NCBI RefSeq assembly: GCF_001642995.1
Contig: NZ_LOHS01000064.1
Span: forward strand, 1-47,628
Length of the DNA: 47,628 nucleotides
From: Streptomyces jeddahensis
GTDB taxonomy: Bacteria; Actinomycetota; Actinomycetes; Streptomycetales; Streptomycetaceae
Reading direction: 5' to 3'
Of this stretch, positions 25,454 through 33,925 are shown in pieces (the first letter of the stretch is position 1; each line of letters opens with the position of its first letter). The translations under genes and the position numbers were made by a program. The notes below the pieces were generated by a model. It was given only the letters and a program-made list of their open reading frames with translations. It did not search any database and was not told the origin of the DNA.

Positions 25454-25516
25454 GGAGGGTCCGCGGCATGCGCTACGGGCGACCGCGGCGAGCGGACACA
25501 GACCCTCCGTGTCCGC
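25452..25516. promoter_or_regulatory. Nested inverted repeats in the hisD divergent gap
   Basis: ACGGAGGGTC (25452-25461) is the exact inverse of GACCCTCCGT (25501-25510), and GCGGACAC (25492-25499) pairs with GTGTCCGC (25509-25516). The two structures exclude each other, because both use 25509-25510. The rest of the 251-bp gap holds no gene. Confidence 0.5.
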
Positions 25517-25624
25517 ACACGAAATCGCCACTCCGCGCGTTCAGCCGGTCACCCAGCGGGCATGACCGGTGGTACGAACCCACGAGTAGATGTGGCGACG
25601 GGCATACGGGGAGGAAGAAGAGAC

Positions 25625-27202
25625 GTGGTCGACACCACGGGCACGGGCGAGCCACCTGAGGCGCTGACAGAGGTCGAGCGCGGGATGTGGCAGGCGTTCC
25701 GCAGCGGCACGGTCTACGACCTCAGCAGCGGCGACCAGGCGGTGGACGATCCGCACGGCGGCCCGGCATGGGGCCCGGAGCGCAGTGTGCGGGCGCGGAT
25801 CGTGTGCTGGCTGCTGCTCGACGGGCCGCCCGCGCTGCCCGGCCGGGTCTCCGCGCTGAAGCTGGTCGGGGTGCAGATCACGGACCTGCTGGATCTCGCG
25901 GGCGGCACGGTCGTCCCGTATGTCGAGATGAAGGCGTGCCGGTTCGAGAAGGAGATCCTGCTGCCGGAGGCCCGCTTCACCACGGTCCGGCTCGTCGATT
26001 GCTCGATCCCCCGGCTCGAGGCGGCCCGGGTGCACACGGAGGGCGATCTGCATCTGCCGCGGTGCCGTTTCCACAAGGGGATACGGCTCACGGACGCCCA
26101 GATCGGCACGGACCTGCTGCTCAACCAGGCGGTCGTGCACCGGGACCGGCGTGGGCGCTCCATCATGGCGGACGGCCTGACCGTGGGTCAGGACCTGCAG
26201 GCCGAGATGCTCCAGGCGCACGGCGAGCTCAGCCTGCGCGGCGCGAAGATCGGCGTCTCGCTGAGCCTGCGCGGCAGCCGGCTGGCCAACCCCGAGGGGC
26301 GCAGGGCGCTGAACGCCCCCCAGCTGACGGTGGAGCGCTCCCTCTACCTGACCCCCGCGGGCCTCGGCAATCCGGTGCTGACCAGCGGCACGACGCCGGC
26401 CCGCGGCACCCGGGTCCAGCACTTCGAGTGCCTGGGCGGAATCCGGCTCGATGACGGGCGGTTCGGCGACGCCGTCGATCTGGAGCAGGCGAGCTTCGTC
26501 ATGGAGCACGACCAGGAGCTGTCGCTGCGCCGCATCCAGACGCCCGAGCTGCGCTTCCTCGGCCGGCGGCCGGAGCGGGGCCGGGTCGTGCTGTCGGGGG
26601 CGAGGATCGTCAACCTCATGGACATGGCGGAGAGTTGGCCCGGGCCCGGCGGCCTCGCCATGGGCGGCTTCGCATACGAGAACCTGGTGCCCCGCCGCAG
26701 CTTCCCACTGGCCCGCAGACTGGACTGGCTGGCCGCGGCGACCCCCGAGTACAACCCGGAGCCGTACGAGCGGCTGGCGACCGTGCTGCGCAACAGCGGT
26801 GAGGACGCCGACGCCCGCGAGGTGCTGCTGGCCAAGCAGCGCCGCCGCCGCGAGACGCTGCCGCTCGCGGCGAAGCTGTGGGGATACGTGCAGGACTGGA
26901 CGGTCGCCTACGGATACCGGCCGGGGCGGGCCGCCGTGTGGATGACCGTGCTGTGGGCGGTGAGCGCGGTGGCCTTCTCGCACGCCGACCACCCGCCTCT
27001 CAAGGGCGGCGGCGAGCACCCCGAGTGGAACGCCTCGCTGTTCGCGCTGGACCTGCTGCTGCCCGTCATCGATCTCGGCCAGGACGGCTACTGGAAACTG
27101 CACGGCGGCTGGCAGTGGGCCGCAGCGGGGCTGATCATCGTGGGCTGGATCCTGGCGACGACGGTGGCGGCGGGGGCGACGCGGCTGCTGCGCAGAAGCT
27201 GA
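25625..27202 (+). CDS. Membrane protein with beta-helix-like domain (often named membrane-associated oxidoreductase)
   Basis: 525 aa from GTG at 25625 with GGAGGAAG about 9 nt upstream. Residues 75-370 show repeating short strands of the LHLPRCRFHKGIRLTDAQIG kind with roughly 20-23-residue spacing, like a pentapeptide- or right-handed beta-helix. The C-terminal third has a Arg-rich linker and two hydrophobic segments (about 455-475 and 495-517). Databases often call such proteins membrane-associated oxidoreductase, but no cofactor motif is visible, so that name is not supported by sequence. It diverges from hisD. The stop lies inside a 30-bp tandem repeat. Confidence 0.75.
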   Translation: MVDTTGTGEPPEALTEVERGMWQAFRSGTVYDLSSGDQAVDDPHGGPAWGPERSVRARIVCWLLLDGPPALPGRVSALKLVGVQITDLLDLAGGTVVPYVEMKACRFEKEILLPEARFTTVRLVDCSIPRLEAARVHTEGDLHLPRCRFHKGIRLTDAQIGTDLLLNQAVVHRDRRGRSIMADGLTVGQDLQAEMLQAHGELSLRGAKIGVSLSLRGSRLANPEGRRALNAPQLTVERSLYLTPAGLGNPVLTSGTTPARGTRVQHFECLGGIRLDDGRFGDAVDLEQASFVMEHDQELSLRRIQTPELRFLGRRPERGRVVLSGARIVNLMDMAESWPGPGGLAMGGFAYENLVPRRSFPLARRLDWLAAATPEYNPEPYERLATVLRNSGEDADAREVLLAKQRRRRETLPLAAKLWGYVQDWTVAYGYRPGRAAVWMTVLWAVSAVAFSHADHPPLKGGGEHPEWNASLFALDLLLPVIDLGQDGYWKLHGGWQWAAAGLIIVGWILATTVAAGATRLLRRS

Positions 27203-27277
27203 ACCGTCACGCGACTACTGCGCAGAGGCTGAACCGTCACGCGACAGCCGCGCAGATTGCTGAACCGTTATCTCGCG
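27185..27277 (+). repeat. 30-bp tandem repeat containing the stop codon
   Basis: Units at 27185-27214, 27215-27244 and 27245-27277 share the core GCGCAGA..GCTGAACCGT. The first contains the last codons and TGA of the membrane protein gene; the next two repeat that terminal coding sequence downstream of the stop. Confidence 0.85.
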
Positions 27278-27357
27278 CAGGCAACCATCTCTGCAGTTCA
27301 GCGGTCTCTCCACCGCAACCATCAATCGAGCGACCCCAGGAGGGCGAGCCCCCACCC

Positions 27358-28389
27358 ATGGCCCTGCTGGATGCCCTGTTCCGCGCCGCGCGGATGGCCA
27401 GGCACACCCCGCGCCTCGCCGCGGGACTTCCCCCCGACGACGAGGTGCTCCTCGACGCGCCCGACGACCGCCTCGCGCCCGCTCTCGTCGCCGCGGGCCG
27501 GGGCGAGTACGACCTAGCCGCCAAGCTCCTCGCCGCCACGCGCGAGTCCGCCGAATGGGAGAACCGCGACCGGTACGTGATGCGTCTGGCGGGCTTCGCG
27601 CAGTCCCGCCCCGAGTGGTTCGCGTACTGGCAGTTCGCCGCCCCGCACGACCCGGACGCCCTGCTGGTGAAGGCACAGCTGGCCGTCGTCCGCGGCTGGG
27701 AGTCCCCGGCCCGCGCCGAGCTGCTGCGCGAGGTGAGCCCGCTGATCGCGGCGGCCGCGGACGGCGACCCCCGCGACCCGGTGCCGTGGCGCATCGCCCT
27801 GGACCACGCCCGCGGCACCAACGCCCCGCACACCGTCTTCGAGGAGCTGTGGACGGAGGCGGTGCGCCGCTCGCCGCACCACTACGGCTGCCATGTGGCA
27901 GCGCTCAAGTACCTGTCGGCCGCCTGGTACGGCTCGCACCGCGAGTGCTTCGACTTCGCCGAGCGCGCCGCCCAGGACGCACTCCCGGGCTCCCTGGTGC
28001 AGGCGCTTCCCGCACGCGCCGCCTTCGCGTATCTGACGAGCGACCCGGGCGGCGGCCCGGCGGGTTTCGCCCGGCTGGTGCCGCGCGAGCGTCTCGACGC
28101 CGCCGCCGACCTCGCGATCGCCCTGTCGTCCGAGTACGCGGCCGCGGACCCCTGGCCGGCGGAGGTCCGCAACCTCCTCGTCTACGTCCTCGTCCGGCTC
28201 GAGCGCTGGACCGATGCCCTGGAGCAGCTGCGGCTGACCGGGCCGTACGCGACCTCGTTCCCCTGGGACCGGGTCTCGGACGATCCGCTGGGCCAGTTCC
28301 TGGAACTGCGCGACGGCGTTCGCATCGAGGTCGCCTCGGCCATGCCGCTGCGCGCCCGCCGCGTGGCTGAGGACACCGGCGGCCGATAG
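27358..28389 (+). CDS. Uncharacterised alpha-helical (TPR-like) protein
   Basis: 343 aa, ATG with AGGAGG 13 nt upstream, a rather long spacing. The protein is rich in Ala, Arg and aromatic residues, with helix pairs such as LVAAGRGEYDLAAKLLAATR, YVMRLAGFAQSRPEWFAYWQ and VRNLLVYVLVRLERWTDALE that resemble tetratricopeptide-type repeats. No signal peptide, membrane segment or catalytic motif is visible. It follows the beta-helix membrane protein by 155 bp and may be functionally linked. I do not recognise a named family. Confidence 0.8.
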   Translation: MALLDALFRAARMARHTPRLAAGLPPDDEVLLDAPDDRLAPALVAAGRGEYDLAAKLLAATRESAEWENRDRYVMRLAGFAQSRPEWFAYWQFAAPHDPDALLVKAQLAVVRGWESPARAELLREVSPLIAAAADGDPRDPVPWRIALDHARGTNAPHTVFEELWTEAVRRSPHHYGCHVAALKYLSAAWYGSHRECFDFAERAAQDALPGSLVQALPARAAFAYLTSDPGGGPAGFARLVPRERLDAAADLAIALSSEYAAADPWPAEVRNLLVYVLVRLERWTDALEQLRLTGPYATSFPWDRVSDDPLGQFLELRDGVRIEVASAMPLRARRVAEDTGGR

Positions 28390-28403
28390 CAGGCGGCGAC
28401 CAT

Positions 28404-28409
28404 TAGTCT
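28404..28409 (+). promoter_or_regulatory. Candidate -10 box for a leaderless gene
   Basis: TAGTCT matches TANNNT and ends 8 nt before the GTG at 28418. There is no RBS, so transcription would start at or next to the GTG. Confidence 0.5.
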
Positions 28410-28417
28410 TTTACGTC

Positions 28418-29158
28418 GTGACCACCGTCCGGCTCCCGCTCTTCCCCCTGAACTCGGTGCTGTTCCCGGGGCTCGTCCTGCCGCTGAACATCTTCGAGGA
28501 GCGCTATCGCGCCATGATGCGCGAGCTGCTCAAGACGCCCGAGGACGAACCGCGCAGGTTCGCCGTCGTCGCGATCCGCGACGGCCACGAGGTGGCGCCC
28601 AGCGCGCCCGGCCTGCCCGACCAGACGGCGCGGCCCGAACGCGGCCCCGCCGCGGGCTTCGGCGACGACCCGCTGAAGGCGTTCCACGGCGTCGGCTGCA
28701 TCGCGGACGCGGCGACCATACGGGAGCGTGAGGACGGCACGTTCGAGGTGCTGGCGACCGGCACCACCCGGGTCCGGCTGCGCTCGGTCGACGCCTCCGG
28801 GGCGTTTCTGACCGCGGAGCTCGAGGAGCTTCCGGAGGAGCCGGGCGACGAGGCGGGCGCTCTCGCCGACGGCGTGCTGCGCGCCTTCCGCACGTACCAG
28901 AAGCGGCTGGCCGGGGCGCGCGAGCGGTCGCTGTCGACGGGCGCGGAACTGCCCGACGAGCCGTCGGTCGTGTCGTACCTGGTGGCCGCGGCCGCGATGC
29001 TCGACACCCCGACGAAGCAGCGGCTGCTGCAGGCGCCGGACACGTCGTCGCGGCTGCGCGACGAGCTGAGGCTGCTGCGCACCGAGACGGCGATCATCCG
29101 CAATCTGCCGTCGCTGCCCGCCACGGAGCTGACCCGCGCGCCGACCAGCCTCAACTGA
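28418..29158 (+). CDS. LON-substrate-binding-domain protein
   Basis: 246 aa, GTG start. The N-terminus VRLPLFPLNSVLFPGLVLPL followed by NIFEERYRAMMRELL is the LON peptidase N-terminal (substrate-binding) domain, continuing with GVGCIADAATIREREDGTFEVLATG and TRVRL. No AAA or protease domain follows, so it is a stand-alone LON-N protein of unknown substrate. It starts 28 bp after the previous stop, without an RBS and with a -10 box close by. The distal ybaK-like gene starts 46 bp downstream with its own RBS. Confidence 0.9.
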   Translation: MTTVRLPLFPLNSVLFPGLVLPLNIFEERYRAMMRELLKTPEDEPRRFAVVAIRDGHEVAPSAPGLPDQTARPERGPAAGFGDDPLKAFHGVGCIADAATIREREDGTFEVLATGTTRVRLRSVDASGAFLTAELEELPEEPGDEAGALADGVLRAFRTYQKRLAGARERSLSTGAELPDEPSVVSYLVAAAAMLDTPTKQRLLQAPDTSSRLRDELRLLRTETAIIRNLPSLPATELTRAPTSLN

Positions 29159-29204
29159 CCGACGACACAGGTCCAACTGCCGCAGGGGAGAAGCGAGAAG
29201 CCGG

Positions 29205-29708
29205 ATGGCGAAGAAGTCGAAGAAACAGAACCAGTCCGGGGGGACCCCTGCGACCGTGGCCCTCACCGCCGCGGGCACGTCGTTCACGGTGCATGCGTAC
29301 GAGCACGACCCGGCGCACCCCTCGTACGGCGAGGAGGCGGCCGAGGCCATGGGTGTGTCACCGGAGCGGGTGTTCAAGACGCTGGTCGCCGAGGTCGACG
29401 GCGAACTCACGGTCGCCGTCGTGCCGGTCTCCGGCTCGCTCGACCTCAAGGCGCTGGCGTCGGCGGTGTCGGGCAAGCGCGCCGCGATGGCCGACCCGGC
29501 GGCAGCCGAGCGCACCACCGGCTACGTACGCGGCGGCATCTCACCCCTCGGCCAGCGCAAGAAGCTGCGCACCGTACTCGACGCATCCGCGGAGAAGCAC
29601 GAAACGATCTGCGTCTCGGCAGGCCGCCGAGGCCTGGAAATCGAACTGGCCCCGTCCGACCTGACGAAGCTGACGGACGCGGTACTGGCGCCGATCGGCC
29701 GCGCATAA
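29205..29708 (+). CDS. ybaK: Cys-tRNA(Pro) deacylase (YbaK/EbsC family)
   Basis: 167 aa, ATG preceded by AGGGGAG. The lysine-rich start (MAKKSKKQN) leads into the YbaK domain: FTVHAYEHDPAHPSYGEEAAEAMG, the catalytic K58 in VFKTLVAEVDG, and the YVRGGISPLGQRKK motif with DASA-type substrate loop. It hydrolyses Cys mischarged on tRNA-Pro. Length is normal. A compound palindromic repeat follows at 29721, between it and the convergent membrane gene. Confidence 0.93.
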   Translation: MAKKSKKQNQSGGTPATVALTAAGTSFTVHAYEHDPAHPSYGEEAAEAMGVSPERVFKTLVAEVDGELTVAVVPVSGSLDLKALASAVSGKRAAMADPAAAERTTGYVRGGISPLGQRKKLRTVLDASAEKHETICVSAGRRGLEIELAPSDLTKLTDAVLAPIGRA

Positions 29709-29720
29709 CGCGTTCTTACC

Positions 29721-29788
29721 GTTGTGGGCAGGCGTTCCGCAGGGCTGGGGGCACCTCCCAGCGGTAGCTGGGGGAGGGTGGGCACAAC
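29721..29788. repeat. Dispersed palindromic repeat, site D (compound)
   Basis: GTGGGCAGGCGTTCCGC is followed by a nested module CTGGGGGCACCTCCCAG-cggtag-CTGGGGGAG and a right-hand GTGGGCAC. The inner GCGGAACG arm is missing. It lies between two convergent genes. Confidence 0.85.
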
Positions 29789-29808
29789 ACCACGACGGCG
29801 GTGCCCCC

Positions 29809-30483
29809 TCAGGCCCCGGCGGCGCCCCCGTACGGGCCCGGGTACGGCTCGGGATCCCGCGGCCCGAACAACGCGGTCAACCCGAGATGCACGGCCATGG
29901 CCGCCACAGGCCAGGCCAGCAGGGCCCCCTTGGCATTCAGCTTCAGCGGCGCATCAAACGTGACCCCCTTCCCCACCGCCTTGGCATGCGCCACTACATC
30001 TTGCGCCGGCCCCAGCCAGACCCCGAGCCGCCAGGCCAGCACCGACCCGAGCAGCCCGCCCAGGGCGAGCCCGACGACCAGCGGGATGCCGCCGCGCCTG
30101 CGTATCAGGAAGACGACGAGCCCGCTGACCGCGCCGAAGGCGAGCGCCAGAAGGGTGAAGGTGCCGTCGACACCGATGGCCTGCTCACCCTCGGTGTCCT
30201 TCAGATAGACGGCGCTGTCGTCCGCGACCAGCGGGACGCGCGGCGCCAGCCAGAGCCACAGCAGCCCCAGCAGGACACCGCCGACGGCCACCGCGACCGT
30301 GATCACGGCGGCCTGCCGCAGTTCGGTCTTCATGCCGGGCCCGTCCTCGTCGTATGCATACGCGACAGGCGGCACCGCACCTCCTCCAGCGGGACCGGCG
30401 GGTCCCGAGGGTCCGGCAGCCGGGGACTGCCAGGGGCCGTGCGCGGGCGGTTGATGCGGCGGTGGTGTCAGCGGTGCGGTCAC
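29809..30483 (-). CDS. Small integral membrane protein (DUF2567-like)
   Basis: 224 aa, GTG start. A Pro/Gly-rich cytoplasmic N-terminus (about 50 residues) precedes four hydrophobic segments, with the extracytoplasmic loop APRVPLVADDSAVYLKDTEG between the first two. The layout and loop resemble the actinobacterial DUF2567 family; the match is from memory and not firm. Function unknown. It is convergent with ybaK and followed upstream by the ABC-2 permease gene on the same strand after a 34-bp gap. Confidence 0.75.
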   Translation of the reverse strand: MTAPLTPPPHQPPAHGPWQSPAAGPSGPAGPAGGGAVPPVAYAYDEDGPGMKTELRQAAVITVAVAVGGVLLGLLWLWLAPRVPLVADDSAVYLKDTEGEQAIGVDGTFTLLALAFGAVSGLVVFLIRRRGGIPLVVGLALGGLLGSVLAWRLGVWLGPAQDVVAHAKAVGKGVTFDAPLKLNAKGALLAWPVAAMAVHLGLTALFGPRDPEPYPGPYGGAAGA

Positions 30484-30517
30484 CCTGACATCGTGCCAGT
30501 CCCCGCCGCGGGACGCG

Positions 30518-31348
30518 TCATCGGACGGCGGCCCGACGGTACGCCATGGTGGCCACGGTCAGGGACACGACGCCGACGGCCGCGCACACGGCGAGGTCGA
30601 GGAGCACGGCGGCCCAGTCGGGGTGCGGCCCGAAGGTGCGTGCGAAAGCCTCCACGCCGTACGTGGAGGGCAGCAGGTCACGCGCGTACTGCACGACGGA
30701 CGGCAGCCGGTCCGGCGGCAGCACGCCGAGCAGCAGCGCGGCGGACATGCCGAGCTGGCCGAGCAGCGTGGCGAGTTCGGGCCGCGGCGCGAGCAGCCCG
30801 AGGGCGGCGCCGAGCCCGGCGAGTGCGGCGCCCGCGAGCGGGATCACCGCGACCAGCACCCACAGGTGCGCGAGCGGCAGCTGGAAGAGGGTGCAGCCGA
30901 CGACGGCCGTGACGACCGTGCCCGGCACGGTGAAGGAGGCGTACGCGGCCGCGGCGCCCAGGACGACGGCGGCGGGCGGCACCGGCAGCGTGGCGTAGTG
31001 GTCGAGCCCGCCGTCCGCCCTGAGCTGCCCGAAGTACTGGGCGAGCAGGTTCAGTGCGACGAACGCGACGACCAGGACGGACGACCCGGCCACGACGGCC
31101 CGCGCCTCTCCCCCGCCGTCGACGACGCCCCGCATCAGGATCATGATTCCGATGGACTGGAACGTGGCCACGAACAGCAGCGGGATGCGGGCGACCCGCG
31201 CCCGGGAGAGCTGCGCTCTGTATACGGCCGCGAGCGCGGGGAACAGGCGGGCGCGGGGTGCGAGCACGGCGGCACCGTGGACGGCCTCTCCGCCGCCGGC
31301 GCCACCGCCGCCCGCGTGAACGGGGGCCTCCAAGGGCACGGCACTCAT
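30518..31348 (-). CDS. ABC-2 type exporter permease
   Basis: 276 aa from ATG at 31348 with AGGAG 9 nt upstream. After a Gly/Ala-rich start (to about residue 35) there are six hydrophobic segments, and the loop RADGGLDHYATLPVPPAAVVLG plus the later LLPSTYGVEAFARTF segment match ABC-2 permeases of drug or polysaccharide exporters. It pairs with the ATPase encoded immediately upstream (31443-32465). Substrate unknown. Confidence 0.88.
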   Translation of the reverse strand: MSAVPLEAPVHAGGGGAGGGEAVHGAAVLAPRARLFPALAAVYRAQLSRARVARIPLLFVATFQSIGIMILMRGVVDGGGEARAVVAGSSVLVVAFVALNLLAQYFGQLRADGGLDHYATLPVPPAAVVLGAAAAYASFTVPGTVVTAVVGCTLFQLPLAHLWVLVAVIPLAGAALAGLGAALGLLAPRPELATLLGQLGMSAALLLGVLPPDRLPSVVQYARDLLPSTYGVEAFARTFGPHPDWAAVLLDLAVCAAVGVVSLTVATMAYRRAAVR

Positions 31349-31442
31349 CGCACACCACTCCTGTCCGGGCCGTGGACGCGCCCGCACGCGCCATGTGCGT
31401 CGGCGACCGAGGTCAGGGCCGAGGTCGCACCGTGGGCGGGGG

Positions 31443-32465
31443 TCATGACTTCACCAGGCCCTTCACGCTGTTCTCGCTGCCGCCGAGGGCGAGGTAGACG
31501 TCCTCCAGGCTCGGCGTGGCGAGCGTGAAGTCGTCGAGGGCCGCGAAGGCGGCGCCGCCGGTCACCGCGGCGACCGCGGCACGGGCCTCGTCCGGGGCCA
31601 GACGCAGCGTCCAGCGGCGGCCGGACTCGACGGCGGAGCCGCGCAGCGCGGCGACCTCCGGCACGTCGAGCGGCGCCTGCTCCCGCCACACGAGCTCCAC
31701 CCGTACCGCCCCGGCGACCTTCTCCTTCAGCCCCGCGGGGGTGTCGCAGGCGATGACGCGGCCGCGGTCGAGGACCGCGACCCGGTCGAGGACCGTTTCG
31801 GCCTCGATGACGTTGTGGGTGACGAGCAGCACGGTCGTGCCGCGCTCGGCGCGGCGCCGGTCGACGGCCCCCCAGACGGCGCGGCGCGCCACGGGGTCCA
31901 TGCCGGTCGTCGGCTCGTCGAGTACGAGGAGGGGGCGCTCGCCGACGAGCGCGGCGGCGAAGCAGGCGAGGCGGCGCTGCCCTCCGGAGAGTTTCTTCAG
32001 CGGCCGCGCGGCGATGGGGCCGAGCCCGAGCTCGTCCAGCACGGCGTCCCGCTCGGCCCGCGCACGCCGGACGTCGAGTCCGCGCAGCCGCCCGGTGGTC
32101 TCGGCGGCCAGCGACACCGTCAGCTCGTCCAGGGCGGTGGACTCCTGCCCGAGGTAGGCGAGGATCCGCGCAGCCCGCTCGGGGTGGCGCACGATGTCGT
32201 GCCCGAGGATGCCGATGCTTCCGGCGTCGGGCCGCATCAGACCGGTCAGCTGGCGTACGAGGGTGGATTTGCCGGCACCGTTCGGCCCGAGCAGCCCGAA
32301 GATCTCACCGCGCCGGATGTCGAGGTCGACGTCGTCGGTGGCCCGCACCTCGGCCGTAGCGGGCACCCCCCGCCGCCCGCGCGTCGCGGGATACGTCTTC
32401 ACCAGGCCCCGCACGGCACACACGACATCGATACCGTGTCCTGACAGTGCGGTGCGCGTACTCAC
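31443..32465 (-). CDS. ABC exporter ATP-binding protein
   Basis: 340 aa from GTG at 32465. A nucleotide-binding domain with Walker A GPNGAGKST (60-68), Q-loop GQES, signature LSGGQRR (159-165) and Walker B LLVLDEPTTGMD, followed by an extension (about 230-340) of the DrrA/CcmA exporter type with a helix-strand C-terminal domain. It powers the permease downstream. No good RBS; a TAGGCT box ends 8 nt before the GTG. The start region abuts two copies of the palindromic repeat. Confidence 0.93.
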   Translation of the reverse strand: MSTRTALSGHGIDVVCAVRGLVKTYPATRGRRGVPATAEVRATDDVDLDIRRGEIFGLLGPNGAGKSTLVRQLTGLMRPDAGSIGILGHDIVRHPERAARILAYLGQESTALDELTVSLAAETTGRLRGLDVRRARAERDAVLDELGLGPIAARPLKKLSGGQRRLACFAAALVGERPLLVLDEPTTGMDPVARRAVWGAVDRRRAERGTTVLLVTHNVIEAETVLDRVAVLDRGRVIACDTPAGLKEKVAGAVRVELVWREQAPLDVPEVAALRGSAVESGRRWTLRLAPDEARAAVAAVTGGAAFAALDDFTLATPSLEDVYLALGGSENSVKGLVKS

Positions 32466-32525
32466 GAAGGACGAGCCTACGTGGTCGAGCCCCCGGCGGT
32501 TGCGCCGGGGCCCGAGCCTGCGCCG

Positions 32526-32604
32526 CCTGCGGGCAGTCGCTCCGCGCGCCGCCCCCCCGCCTGTGGGCAATCGTTCCGCTGGGGCGGAACGGGTGGGCAC
32601 AGGC
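32526..32604. repeat. Dispersed palindromic repeat, site E (double)
   Basis: A full unit (TGTGGGCAATCGTTCCGC, 4-nt loop, GCGGAACGGGTGGGCACA) lies at 32562-32601. A degenerate copy of its left half (CCTGCGGGCAGTCGCTCCGC) lies at 32526-32545. The site is in the 5' region of the ABC ATPase gene and downstream of the NYN gene. Confidence 0.8.
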
Positions 32605-32686
32605 GGACCCTCCGACGCAGGGCACACCGTCGTACCCCCGGGCACCCCGACGCCGGGCACCCCGACACACGAGGGCACCCAGAGAC

Positions 32687-33916
32687 TCAATCCCCCGCGG
32701 GAGCATGCTCCGCAGCGGTCCGCACCCCGACCTCCCGCCAGAACCCCGCCCGAATCGCATACCGATCATGCTCATCGATCTGGTCATCCTTATGGGCGAG
32801 CAGCCCGAACCGCGCCGCGTACCGCAGCAGCTCCCCGTCGATCCGGTGCGGAATCCGCGGATACATGGCGGACAGCCGCTGCACATGCCCCTGATCCGGC
32901 AGCCGCTCCATCCAGCGCCGGGCGAAGACCTCCCCCACCTCGTAGGGATCGCCCCCCACCGTCGTGATGTCCTCCTCGCGGTCGGCCCACCCCTGCTCGG
33001 CGGTCGTGAGCTGCGCGAGCGTCGGCAGCGATGCGGCCTCCGGGGGCTCGGCGATCCCGGTGCGGTCGACCCAGCCCCTGTCGGACGACCAGCGCAGCGT
33101 CGCGCCGGCGGGATGCTGTGCCGCCTGCGTGCCGGGGCCGCGCAGGGCGGCCAGGTCCTTCGGCGTGGGAACCCCCTTGGGGGCGGCCGCCGGGCCGCGT
33201 TCGCCCGTCCCGTTGCCCGTACGGGCCGCGGGCGGGTGCTGCACACCGGACGGCTCGCCGTCGGGCCGCTCGGTCGCGGCGGCGAGTGCGGACTCGGGCA
33301 GCGGCGCGGAGAGGATCGCGGCGATCTCGGGTCGCGGCGCGGGCGGCGTCGTGCAGATCCCGCCGAGCTCCTTGGCCCGTACGGCCTTGGTGATCCAGGC
33401 CCGATCGAGGACGCGCCGCTCGTCGGCCTCGGCGACGAGGTCCTCGGACTGGTTGTAGTCGCTTCCGGCGGCCTGCACAGCCCACAGGTGCACGGCGACC
33501 CCGTGTTCCTTCGCCGCCATCATGCCGGGCAGCAGATCGCCGTCGCCGGTCACGAGCACCACATCGGAGCAGGCCCGGTTGCGCGCCAGTTCGGTGAGCT
33601 CGGCGTGCATCGCGGCGTCGACGCCCTTCTGCGCCCAGCGCCCGTCGCTGCGGGTCAGAGCACCGAGCCGGACGGTCACCCGCGGCATCACGCGCAGCCT
33701 GCGGTGCTCCGGCTGCGGTACGCGGTCGGGGGCGCCGTCGAACCAGTAGATGCGCAGCAGCGGCCGCTCCGTATCCGACTCGGCGCGGTCGCGCAGCCCC
33801 TGGATGAGGGCGGCGTGGTCGACGGTGATCCGGGACCGGGACGGCTCCCCGGCGAGGAGACTCGCGGCGGCCCCCAGCAGATATCCGGCGTCCACCAGGA
33901 CGACGCAGCGGTCCAC
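32687..33916 (-). CDS. NYN-domain (PIN-like) protein
   Basis: 409 aa from GTG at 33916, which has AGAGG 9 nt upstream; a GTG at 33925 would have no spacing. The NYN nuclease-like domain spans residues 1-190 with acidic residues D9 (VVLVDAGYLLG), D99 (KGVDAAMHAEL) and D124/D126 (VTGDGDLLPG), the PIN-like metal site. A Pro/Ala-rich linker (about 195-290) leads to a conserved C-terminal helical region containing WMERLPDQGHVQRLSAMYP and RIPHRIDGELLRYAARFG. It is probably an RNA nuclease; the target is unknown. Confidence 0.9.
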   Translation of the reverse strand: MDRCVVLVDAGYLLGAAASLLAGEPSRSRITVDHAALIQGLRDRAESDTERPLLRIYWFDGAPDRVPQPEHRRLRVMPRVTVRLGALTRSDGRWAQKGVDAAMHAELTELARNRACSDVVLVTGDGDLLPGMMAAKEHGVAVHLWAVQAAGSDYNQSEDLVAEADERRVLDRAWITKAVRAKELGGICTTPPAPRPEIAAILSAPLPESALAAATERPDGEPSGVQHPPAARTGNGTGERGPAAAPKGVPTPKDLAALRGPGTQAAQHPAGATLRWSSDRGWVDRTGIAEPPEAASLPTLAQLTTAEQGWADREEDITTVGGDPYEVGEVFARRWMERLPDQGHVQRLSAMYPRIPHRIDGELLRYAARFGLLAHKDDQIDEHDRYAIRAGFWREVGVRTAAEHAPAGD

Positions 33917-33925
33917 GCGATCCAC

